This document shows positions 37,201 through 49,200 of a DNA stretch of 64,000 nucleotides, in pieces. Position numbers and translations under genes: made by a program. Below the pieces are notes generated by a model. The model did not search any database and had not been told where the DNA came from. It saw only the letters and a program-made list of their open reading frames with translations. This stretch comes from Nelumbo lutea. Its lineage: Eukaryota; Streptophyta; Magnoliopsida; Proteales; Nelumbonaceae. The DNA lies in NCBI GenBank assembly GCA_022828595.1, contig JAKGHH010000002.1, positions 85,528,076 through 85,592,075 on the forward strand. The letters run 5' to 3'. Each line of letters opens with the position of its first letter. Position 1 is the first letter of the stretch.

Positions 37201-40200
37201 TGCTACTTACCCTGTACGCATGCTAACTTGACCGTCAGAGTCCTTGCCTCAGGTTCTCACCAGAGGCCTCTGACGCCTGCTTCCTTGCAAAGCCACTACC
37301 GAGAGCTCCTCCAGACCCTGTGCATGCGCAAGTGAACAGCTGTATCTCGTTCTTCCTCGGATGCCCTTCTCATTTCCAGCCCTCAGCCTCTACAATACCC
37401 GAAGGAGCAATCCGCCTCAGCTTATCTCCTCCGGACCCTCAAAGCCTTTGGCCCTCCTTCGAAGCTTGGGAGCGAACTTACTTTGTTGCCCTTGGCTAAA
37501 CCAAGCATCAACAGTTAGTATGCTGTCATGTGCCACCAGCCAAGCAAAGGCTTCCACCCTTGGGGGGGGGGACTGGGTTGCCCCACACTCCTTTTACATG
37601 ATCTAAATTCCTACTATCTCAGTAAAATCTTATAGAAGGATTTTATTGAGAATCTTTCTTCGTTGCACTCTTTCCACCATAAGCCATCTGCTGCACCTCT
37701 AGAGATATTTGTCTCCTCTAACTTCTCCAATAACATAATGCATTCTTCCACTTCTTGGTCCAACAAAGTTCTTCTGAACTTTGGGTTCTAAATCACTTTA
37801 TCCCCTCTCCACACATAGCATTGCTCGATAGAAACTTGATGATCTGTCAACTTGTAAAATCTAGGACACACCTCACACAACTTTCCCACCCCAAGCCACT
37901 CATCTTTCTAAAACCTTACCCTAAGGCTTTCCCCCACTTTGAACTTCACTAAGCCTTTCAACTCTTGTTTGAAACTCATTATTCCTTTCCATACACTTAC
38001 CCCATAGGAGCTTCTTACTTTCCTAGATTCCCACCCAAACCTCACCACTCCATATTTTCCTACCACCACCCTCCATAAAGTTTTCCTCTCTCCATCTTGC
38101 CCAAACTTCCACAACCATTACCCTAAGAGTGCTTTGTTAACTAATTTCACCCTTCCCAGCCCTAAACCTCTCTCCTCTGCTCTACACACCTTTTCCCATT
38201 TGACCAAATGAAATCTTTTAGTCCCCCCACCCCTTCCCGTAGTAAGTCCCTCTGAATTTTCTCAATTTTCCTTGCCACTTCATTGGGAACTCTTAATAGG
38301 GAGAGATAATATGTTGGTTTGCTAGACAGGACACTCTTTATGAGTTGTGGTTCTCCCACCCAAAGATAAGTACTTGACTTTCCAACTATCTAGCCTCTTC
38401 TCCACCCTTTCTATTAAAGGTCTCCAGATACTCTTGTTGTTGTTTTTGCTTCCATTGGCTGTCCAAGATAAGTGAAATGTAGCTCCCTTACCTTACATTC
38501 CAGAACCTCTACATTTTGCGTCACTTCCTTCACACTTAAGTTCCTGAAAACTTTTTTCCAGATTCACCTTCAGACCCATCAACATCTCAAAGTTGGCTAA
38601 AATAGCCCTCAGATTCAACACTTGATTTGCTGAAGCATCCAAGAATATTAATGTATCATCGACGTATTGTAGGTGGGAGAAACTCGGGCCTTCATCTCCG
38701 ACTTTGAATATAGATCTCCTAATAGAAAACTTATAAAAAGAATCTTTAATATATTTTTAGTCTTATTACAATATGTGGAGGCATATTGTATACAATAATA
38801 TTTGAGCTAAAAGCCAATAGAAAATGAATAGATACTATGAAAATTAATATTTGAGGTAAAAATATAATATATTCATAAAAAACAAAAGTACAAGCCAAAT
38901 GATTAAAGTAATTAATTATTAAAAAACAATAAAATGATAAAATATTTTATAGTAATTAAATGGTTTATATGGTAATGTTGTAGACGCTCATTATAAAAGC
39001 AATAAAAAATGAATAAATAATAAGAAAGTTAATATTTGAGGTAAAATATTCATAAAAAAATAAAGAGTTACTTGTATAATAATAAAATATTACTTAAACC
39101 AATTACTTCTTAGAATAAAATAAAATGCATAAATAAAATTACTTTTATAATAGTAAAAATATTAAATGGTTTATGTTGTTTGTATGATTTAATTATAATT
39201 ATTTATTAGAACAAAAAGAGATGCATCATGGAAGATGCTAGTCTAGAAAGGTGTATTTATACTTCTTTTATCATTTCATAGAATATCATTGCATATTTCT
39301 ACATATTTCATAATATTTCCACAACGTCTATAATTTTTACAATATTTCCCTCCAACATTTCCAAAAAATGTCCTATCTTTTAGGTAAGCAATATTTTCAT
39401 CGGCGTCGACATTTCAAACCTTGATCATACAAAGTTTTCACCAACAAGAGTATAGAAACCAGATGTAAACCTCCTATTATTTCAAGGATCTTGCCCAATT
39501 TGCATCTTTATAAGCTTCCGTCTTCATGCGTCCATGGTTAGCAAACACACCTCTACTAGGATCCTTCTTAGATTTGCAAGTATTCTATCAATAGTTGTCC
39601 GATGTGAAGTCCTGGAGCATGCATGTATTGGCTAACAACACTCACAGCATAGAAGATATCCATATGTGTCATGCACAAATACATTAACCTCCCTATCCGT
39701 CTTTGATACCTTCCAACAACCTTAACTATCTAAACAAATAATTCCATGATTTTTCTCAATAGGAGTATTAGCAAACATCACTCAAAGTTTATTAGTCTCC
39801 TGTAAGAGGTCAAGAACATATGTTGGGAAATGAAGGTCCCATGCCTCAACCTAGCCACCTTTATCCCCAGAAAGTATTTCAAATTCCTAGTTCCTTTATC
39901 TCAAACTCATGATGCGAAGACTTATTTAGCATATCAATCACCACCAATTCATTGCCAACGACAACTATATCAACATATACAGTCATAACTGTAGTAGTTG
40001 AATAGGACTACAATCAGTCCTAGGTATAATGTGTAATAAACAAAGAAAAACAGATTGAGAAGGAGAGAAGAAGAAGAGGAGAATTCAGAAAGAGTGTGTC
40101 AATTAGGATTGTTGCCCCACTCAACTATTTATATTAATAATCAAATAAAGAGTAAAAGGGCTGAATTACCCCTACTGCTTACATGGAAAAAGAAATAATA

Positions 40201-43200
40201 AAAGCAATAATAACTACCAACTAAAATAACTGCTAACTGAAACTAACTACCATCATAAATAAACAAACAAAGTGGGGACCACATTAATGTTCTCTACACT
40301 CCCCCTCAAGTTGGGAATAGATGTTTGTCATTCCCAACTTGCATAGATATGCTTCTAACTTTGTCTTTGAAACTGCCTTGGTGAGAAGATCTGCAAGCTG
40401 CATGTTGGAGGTGATATATGGAAGACACACTTCTTGAGAGGCAACTCTTTCTCTGATAAAGTGTCGGTCCACTTAAGTGTGCTTAGTTCTGTCATGTTGT
40501 ATTGGATTATGGGATATATTAATGGCCTGATTGTCACAATACAACATTAGGGGCTTCTCATAAGTAATACCCAATTCCTCAAATAGGGATTTCAACCATA
40601 GTACTTCAGCCACACCTTTGCCATGGACCTATATTTAGCTTCAACACTGGAGCGAGCAACAACATTTTGTTTCTTGGTCCTCCAAGAAACAAGATTACCT
40701 CTTATAAAAGCACAATATCCAGAGGTAGACCTCCTATCATCAACACATCCAGCCCAATCAACATCTGTGTAAACTTCTATTTTCATGTGACCATTATCCT
40801 TGAATAGTATACCTCTCCTTGGACACCTCTTCAAATATGCCAATATCCTCTCAACTGCAAGTAGGTGAGTAGTTCTAGGAGAGTGCATATATTGGCTAAC
40901 ACTAACAACATAACTGATGTCTGGTCGTGTGAGACAAAGATAAAGAAGCTTTCCAACTAACCATTGGAGCATAGCTTTATCTTCAAGGGGCTCTCCACCT
41001 TCTGCACTGATCTTGTGATTTTGTTCAATAGGTGTGTCAATAGGTTTAACACCGAGCTTCCCTGTTTCTTCCAACAAATCAAGAACATACTTTCTATGGG
41101 AAACAAAATTCCCATGTTTGGACTGAGCTACCTCAATACCCAAGAAATATCGTAGCGCTCCTAGGTCTTTGACCTCAAACTCCTGATGAAGGAGTTGCTT
41201 AAGAGACTCAATCTCATGTGTATCGCTCTTTGTCACTACAATATCATCCACTTATACAGTCAGCAGTGTTAAGGAAGAGCCCATTTTCTTAATAAATAGA
41301 GTGTAATCTGATTGGGCCTGCACATAGCCAAAATTTTCAAGAGTTTGTCTGAATCTATCAAACTAGGCTCTGGGAGACTGTTTCAGTGCATTTAAGGCCT
41401 TATTCAGCAGGCAAACCTTCTTTCCTATTTCTCCACTACAAAATCCCGGAGGCAACTACATGTAAACTTCTTCTTACAAGTCTCCATTGAGAAAGGCACT
41501 TTTAACATCCATCTAAAACAAAGACCATGAATAATTGGCTGCAAGAGATAATAAAACTTTGGTAGTGTTCATCTTTGCTACTGGTGCAAAAGTCTCCAAG
41601 TAATCTATTCCATATGTTTGAGTAAATCCCTTTGCAACTAATCTGGCCTTATACCTTTCAATGGAACCATCAACATTATGCTTCACAGTAAACACCCATC
41701 TACATCCAACCGGTTTCTTCCCTTTAGGTTGATCAACTAGCTCCCATGTATTGTTCTTCAGAAGGGCATCCATTTCTACCTTCATTGCTCCTTCCACTTC
41801 AGATTTTGCTCATTTAGGTATATGGGCCTCATCTTATCATGCTTCAGCCCCAAGTAACATTGAACCTTGTTGGGTGATAGATTTAGGTGCATCTGGTCAT
41901 ATGACTGGCCTGTCCTCATTGTTTACTACCTATCACTTATCCTTTGGCAGAGACAAAGTGTCCCAACTTCACTTTCCAACTGAGTGAAGTTGTGACTGAC
42001 AACTGAGATAATGGTGCTGAATTACCAACTTCACTCTCCAACTGAGTTAGAGCAGCCCAGACAGCAACTAAGGTGTCTAGGGATGTAGCTCTTGTGCCCG
42101 ATGAGGTTGCACAATCAGTAGTAACAGCCACATTGGCATTTTCCTTTTTATTTTCGAGTTTTGCTGGAACTAGATGTCGGTGTAACTTCCAACAGGTGTC
42201 TTTAGTATGTCTAGGTTTCTTGCAATGTTCACATACTAGGTCCCTCTTATCTTCCTTCTTCATATCCCTCTCCTTATCACCCCCAAACTTTGGTTTAACT
42301 TCTGCCAAGGTTGATTCAAAAGGCTGATGCTGCAACATAAGCTTTCTCCTACTCTCTTCACTGTGCACTAAGGAGTATGCTTGTGATAAGGTCACACTTT
42401 TTCTCGTTAGAAGTTGTCTCACAATATCATATTCAGAATTCAGACCAGCTAGGAATTCAAACACCCTATTAGTTTCTACTTGCTTTTTGTAAGTATGTGC
42501 ATCCTTTTAACTTTTCCACTTAATTGTTTCTAGGTGGTCAGTGTCATGCCACTAGGATTTCAAGGTTGAGAAGTAAACTGAAACTAGTTTCTCTCCTTGC
42601 TTAAGGTCATTAGCTTCACATTTCAGCTCATAAGCCCTAGCAACATTAAGGGGTTGGGAGTAGGTTTCTTTCATGATGTCCCAAATTTCCTTAGCTGTTT
42701 TTACCCACAAGTAGTTTCGGCTGATGTGAGGCTGCATGGAGTTGCACAACCATGTCATAACCAAATAGTTCTCTTGAACCCATTTGGCATAGGTTGGGTT
42801 CTCCTCAGTTGGTCCCTTCACATCCCCCAACAAATAATTCAGTTTCCCTCTACCCCCCCCCAATGGCCATTGTTAGAATAATGTTACAATAACTTAGCTG
42901 CAGATGTTAGGTCCTGTTTGGCTAATTAAAGTGTTTTTTATTTCATTTTTTCTTTTTGTTATGTCTGTTATTGTACTCAGGGGCACAAGGGTCTTTTCCC
43001 TTGTTATTTCTGCCGCCCTATATATATTAAAATAAAGGCTGGAGCCGCCAACACTGTTACATTGCAAAACCCTTCTTTCTACCCTCCTCTCTTCTCTTCT
43101 CTTCTCTTCTCTTCTCTTCTCTTCTTCTCCTCTTCTCTTCTCTTCTCTTCCTCTTATTTCTGGCCGGCCACACTGTCCAGATGGTATCAGAGCGGGAATA

Positions 43201-46200
43201 CTGATTAAAGAGAGCAGATCGATCAACCTAGAGAACAGATTGAACAGACTAGCAGAACCTGGGCGGAACAAAAATCTGATTCTGGACTAAAAAATAGCTA
43301 CAACTGGTACAGTTCTTGTTTTTCTCTTCTTTACCCTCCTTGGTCATGTGTCGAGTGAAAACCCTGCGAGTCTGGGCGGCTGAATGCTGTCGAACCTGTG
43401 TAACCCCTGTTTTTTTTTGGATCATGTGATCCTGTTCATGTGTTAAGACAACCGTAGGTCAAGGATGACCTGTCTTCTCAATGGTTTGAGTTGACTATAA
43501 GTAAGAAGGATCTCTCCTACTGATTAGTGGCTGTTAGACATTCTGGAATTCTGGTAGGTTGGGACTGTTAAAACTATACATGTCTGAAATCTGCCGAATA
43601 TTACCTCTGTTTTGTTCGGAATTTGGTACTGTTTGTGCTCAACCTAGTTGTTAAACCCAAGTGTGTGGGTGTGAATTGCGTGGAGCATTGTTTTGTGGAG
43701 TAAGGAGGGGTCCTAAGTCCGGTGTTTGGGACTGATTAACTGCTTGAACATGTCGACTGAGAATTCTACTACTTCAGAGATTTCAGGGAGTCACAATGGA
43801 GTGAGTGGGGGAATGGATATGAGCTTCCCCATGGCTGTTATTCCCTTTGATGGTCTGAATTACCTTGAGTGGTCTAGGGGAATAAAACTCTACATCACTG
43901 CTAGGGGGAAATAGGATACATCAATGGGAGAGTGAAGGAACCGAAGTATGGAAGTGAGCATGATAGGTGGAACAAAGAGAACAGTATGGTGATGTCTTGG
44001 CTCTTGGTTTCAATGCTGCCACAAGTAAGGAAGACTTTTATGTGGGTTGAAACTGCTTGTGAGATATGGGAACAAGCAAAGTCCACTTATTAAGAGCAGA
44101 GATACTATGCCAAGATATATCAACTACAAGCTGAATCCTCTACTTGCAAGCAGGGGGAGAGGAGTCTCTCAACGTACTATTTTGATTTGACATCAATATG
44201 GAAAGAACTTGATCACTATCAGAATGTGAATTGGAAGTGTGATGAAGATGCAAAGGCCTATAAGTCACTTGTATCACAACAACGAGTGTTTGCCTTCCTC
44301 CTAGGGCTAAATCCATCATATGAGTCCATCAGGGTGCAGATCTTGGGTAGTAAAGACTTGCCATCAGTCTAGGAGGTGCATGCCTTGGTGAAGTCAGAAG
44401 AAAGCAGAAGAAGTGTGATGAATGGTGTAGAAGGGGAGTCAGTTGCCCTAGCTGTCTGGGGAAATTCAGATACAAATGTCGGAGGTGGCTTTAAAAGGGG
44501 TGACACTCAAAAAAAATCAGATGATAAGAGCAAGCTTTGGTGCACTCACTGCCAGAAGACATGACACACGAAAGATACATGTTGGGATCTCCATGGAAAA
44601 CCTAAATGGGCACAGGATTTGGGAAAGGAATCAGCACCTAATCAGGGCAAGAAACCAGGCCAGCAGAATCAAAAAAGGTATAACTTAGCTAATATGGCAT
44701 CGATAGAGACTAGTCCTTCAGTAAATCAGGAGAGACATCCCAGTTCTAACCCTAGGGAAGATATTATCAACTCCTTTCGTGAACATTTGGAATTGTATGG
44801 TAGGACTCTCCGCCAGATGGATTCTGGGCCTACTCCTTCTACCTTGTTTGCGTCTACATCAGGTAATGCCACAGCCTTCCATGTGTCATCTCATACTACT
44901 GATTCTCCTTGGATTATTGACTTCGGAGCCTCAAATCACATCGGTAAGTCAAATTTGTTTCAGACATATAACCTTCTCTCTGGGAGAGATAAGGTAAGAC
45001 TGGCTGATGGTTCTTTTTCTACCATAGCTGGCCGAGGCACCATACCTCTCCCACTTGGCCTTACTCTTCCTAATGTATTGCACGTTCCGAAATTACCTAT
45101 TAATTTGTTGTCCATTAGTAGTCTTACTCACTCTTTGAACTGCTCAGTCACTTTTTTTCCGTCTTCATGTATGTTTCAGGATTTGACCTCAGGGAAGACG
45201 ATTGGTAGAGAGGAAGCATGGTGGATGGTCTCTACGTGTTGGAGAATAATGTTGGTCTAGTGGTGACAAAGTCCACAAGTTCGTCAAGTGAGAGTCAGGC
45301 CTATTTATGGCATAGTCGTTTAGGTCACCTTTCTTTTGAGTCGTTAAAAGTTATGTTCCCAAAGTTGTTTGAGTCCTTGTCAGTGAGTTAGTTACAGTGT
45401 CAAACTTGTCAGTTGAGTAAGCATTGTAGAAGTTCTTTACCTTTACGAAATAAAAGATCTGAATTTCCATTTCATATTGTTTATTCTGATGTTTGGGGCC
45501 CTATTACTCTACCTATTGCGACTGGCTATAAGTATTTTGTTACTTTGATTGATGATTATTTAGATACACTTGGGTCCAATGCGATCTCGAGATGAAGTGC
45601 CACAAATTGTGAAAGATTTTCAACGCATGGTGTTCACTCAGTTCCAAACGGAAATCCATATCTTCCAATGGGACAATGCAAAAGAATATTTCCATAGTGA
45701 TCTCACGAAGTTCTTTGCTTCGAGTGGGTCACTTCAGCGAAGCTCTTGTGCTAGGACACCCCAACAAAATGGTGTGGTGAACGGAAAAACCGTCACCTTC
45801 TCGAAGTTGCTCGTGGCTTGCTGGTTCATATGAATGTGCCAAAACAGTTCTGGATGTATGCAGTCTTGTGTGCGACATAGGTCATCAATCGCATGCCCTC
45901 TCGACTACTAGAGTATAAGGCCCCACATCAGCTCTTGTTCCCTACAGCCCCGCTGTCCACCATTCCAATGCGTGTTTTTGGGTGTCGTTGCTTTGTCCAT
46001 AACCTGTCCCCTACTCGTGGTAAGCTTGATCCTCGGGCTATTCCTTGTGTTTTTCTTGGTTACCCTTTATCTCAAAAGGGGTATCGTTGCTATGATCCCA
46101 TTGCCCGCAAGTACTATGTTTCCATTGATGTCTCATTCTTTGAGAGTTAATCGTTTTTCTCGGTTTCTCCTCAGGGGGAGCGTAGGGTTGAGGAGAAACA

Positions 46201-49200
46201 GGCGACGACTCAAATTCAATTACCTCCTTTACCTGATCCTCCTCCATTTCGGGTTTTTCATCGTCGCCATAAGAGCCAACAGAGTTCAAGAGCCGTGGAG
46301 TCGGACACTATGCAACCAACATCATCGGATTCACCCGAGGCAGATCCGAGTCATCAGCCAGGTACACTTGCTTCCATTGATATATCTGCTCATTTAAATG
46401 TTGATTCCCTTATCACCAATGATCTTAATATTCCTATTACTAAGAGAAAGGGTGTTAGATCTTGTACCACTAATCATCCTATCTCTAATTTTGTGTCTTA
46501 TGAGCATGTTTTGCCTTCGTATCGTGCCTTTCTCTCTTCTGTGGATAATGTCCCCGTTCCTAAGACTGTGGCAGAAGCTTTGTCAAAACTTGAACGGACA
46601 GATGCAATGTAGGAAGAAATTGATGCCTTACACAAAAATGGTACTTGGGAGTTGGTAGACCTTCCTGAAGGGAAGGAACCAATGGGGTGCAAGTGGGTGT
46701 TCATAGTGAAACACAAGGCTGATGGAACTGTTGAAATGTACAAGGCTAGACTGGTAGCAAGAGGCTTCACATTGGTATATGGAGTGGACTATGCAGAGAC
46801 TTTTGCTCTAGTAGCCAAGATGAACTCTATCCGGATTCTCCTTTCCTTGGCAGCAAATCTTGACTGGGATCTTCACCAATTGGACATCAAGAATGCCTTC
46901 TTGAATGGTGATTTGGAAGAGGAAGTGTACATGACCCAACCCCAGGGTTCTGTGCCAAAGGCAGTGAACAAAAGGTGTGCAGGTTAAAAAAATCCCTATA
47001 TGGGTTGAAACAATCACCTTGGGCTTGGTTTAGTAAGTTCCATTTAGTAGTTCAACAAATGGGATTCAAACAATGCCAGTCAGATCATACTCTGTTTGTG
47101 AAAAGAGGTGAAGGTAAAATTGTAGCTCTTATTGTGTATGTGGATGACATAGTGATCACAGGAGATTGGGAGGCTGAAATCCAGAGACTAAAAAAATTCT
47201 TAGCCACTAAATTTGAGGTGAAGGATCTGGGCCCCTTACGATACTTTCTTGGAATTGAAGTTGCCCGCTCTCACAAGGGCATCTTTATTTCCCAACGAAA
47301 GTATGTACTAGATCTACTAGAAGATACTGGCAAGTTGGGGGTAAAACCATTTGATTCACCTATTGAACCTAATCACCATCTGGGAGACAGTCAGGGAGAG
47401 TTTTTGAAAGATGTAAAGATGTTCTAGAGACTAGTGGGGAGACTTTTGTGTTTGTCTATGACCAGGCCTGGTATTGCCTATGTAGTGGGTGTCCTCAGTC
47501 AATTCATGCACAGCCCTAGGACAACTCACTTTGAGGCTGCAGAGAGGATCTTGAGATATCTCAAGAAGTTTCTCGGAGCTGGTTTGTTGTTCTAGAAACA
47601 CAGTCACTTAAAAGTGGAAGTATATACTGATGTAGATTGGGTAGGAGCAGTCAATGACCGAAAGTCTACCAATGGGTATTGTGCCTTTGTAGGAGGAAAC
47701 CTTGTCACATAGAGAAGCAAAAAACAAAGTGTGGTGGCTAGATCCAATGCTGAAGCAGAGTATAGAGTGATGGCTCATGGGGTTGCAAAAATCATGTGGA
47801 TAAGAAATCTGTTAAGTGAATTGGGTTTCGCAGTAAGCAATCCTATGTCACTCTATTGTGACAATAAAGCGGCCATCAATATTGCTGCTAATCCAGTTCT
47901 GCATGACAAGACGAAACGCATTGAAGTGGAAAAGCATTTTATTAGAGAGAAACTTGAAAGTGGAGAAGTGTGTACACCATATGTCAGCTCAGAAGAACAA
48001 CTTGCAGATATCTTCACCAAAGGTCTCCATCATGTGCGGCAGCACAAAGATTTTGTGACAAATTGGGCATGATTGACATCTATGCTTCAACTTGAGGGGG
48101 AGTGTTAGAATAATGTTACAATAACTTAGTTGCAGATGTTAGGGCCTGTTTGGATAATTAACGTGTTTTTTATTTCGTTTTTTCTTTCTGTTATGTATGT
48201 TATTTTACACAAGGGCACAAGGGTCTTTTCCCTTGTTATTTCTGCCGCCCTATATATATTAAAATAAAGGTTGGCGCCACCAGCACTGTTACATTGCAAA
48301 ACCCTTCTTTCTTCCCTCCTCTCTTCTCTTCTCTTCTTCTCTTTTCTCTTCTCTTCCTCTTATTTCCGGCCGGCCACACTGTCAAGAGCCATCATGGCTG
48401 GTTGGGCCCACTCCAACTAGTTCGATCCGTCAAAATTGACAGTGGTAATCTGAAAATTGTTCTCAGGCATGCTATCAGAACCACCAGCCCTCAAAAAACC
48501 TTCTCCTTGATTCTTAAAGTCCATTATTGTCAGCCCTTCTCAAGTTATAGGTCAAAAAACTCCTTTTTAGAACTGAAATAGGTGAAATTACACTGAGAAT
48601 TTGCTTAACAGATGACCTAGAAGGTTCGGCCACCACCCAGAAATATTGAATCAGGTTTGTTAGTTTTCAAAAAGCAGAAAACTCAACCTTGAATGCTGAA
48701 ACTGGTCTAATTATTTCCCTAGAATTGGCAACAATCATAAACTTTAGGGTTTTAATCCTAGAACTGATCGTAGGTCAAGAAAGAAACCCTAAAAACTCAG
48801 GAGAGAACTAAAGATCTTTCATCCATACCTCCCAGATTAATAAAAAGGATCTCTTTTTAGGTTCGATCTCAAGAACAAATATTAACTTACTCAGAAAGGT
48901 CTAGCCGCCACCTTCAAACCAAGGTCTGAACCCTAAAACTGAGATTTCTTCCCTTCTTCTGATTCTTCCTTACCGCTGAACACTCTCCAAGGCCCTACAA
49001 ACCCTTGGGCAACAACTGCACACTGCCAGCAACCTCCAAGAACAAGCCGATGAATATATCTCTGCTGAAACTTCCAACCCTAGGAAGTTCTCATGTAGTC
49101 GGCCTGATTAGACTAGCATGAGAATTCCTAGGTTGGCTCTCATACCAAGTAGTTGAATAGGACTGCAATCAGTCCTAGGTATAATGTGTAATAAACAAAG

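Larger units (their letters stand above)
18266..37513 (+). mobile_element. Ty3/Gypsy element of the Tat type, complete with LTRs and target-site duplication
   Basis: LTRs 18266-18920 (655 bp) and 36866-37513 (648 bp) both start TGATGTAGGCGC and end ATCAACA. GTTAG flanks the element on both sides (18261-18265 and 37514-37518). Gene order is gag, protease, RT, RNase H, integrase, then an antisense ORF before the 3' LTR. Without the 8.9-kb family-K insertion (26270-35200) it would be about 10.3 kb. It is much more GC-rich than its surroundings. Every gene carries stops or frameshifts, so it is dead. LTR differences are mostly transitions, as expected of methylated copies. It inserted into the minus-strand LINE (17698-38740). 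Confidence 0.95.
42871..48387 (+). mobile_element. Copia-C: near-complete 5.5-kb Copia element
   Basis: LTRs 42871-43181 (311 bp) and 48103-48387 (285 bp) start TGTTAGAATAATG. GCCAT flanks the element (42866-42870 and 48388-48392). PBS, gag, protease, integrase, RT, RNase H and polypurine tract are all present in order. It is the most complete element in the window but has several frame breaks. It sits in gag of Copia-B, whose frame reads across the empty site. Confidence 0.95.
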
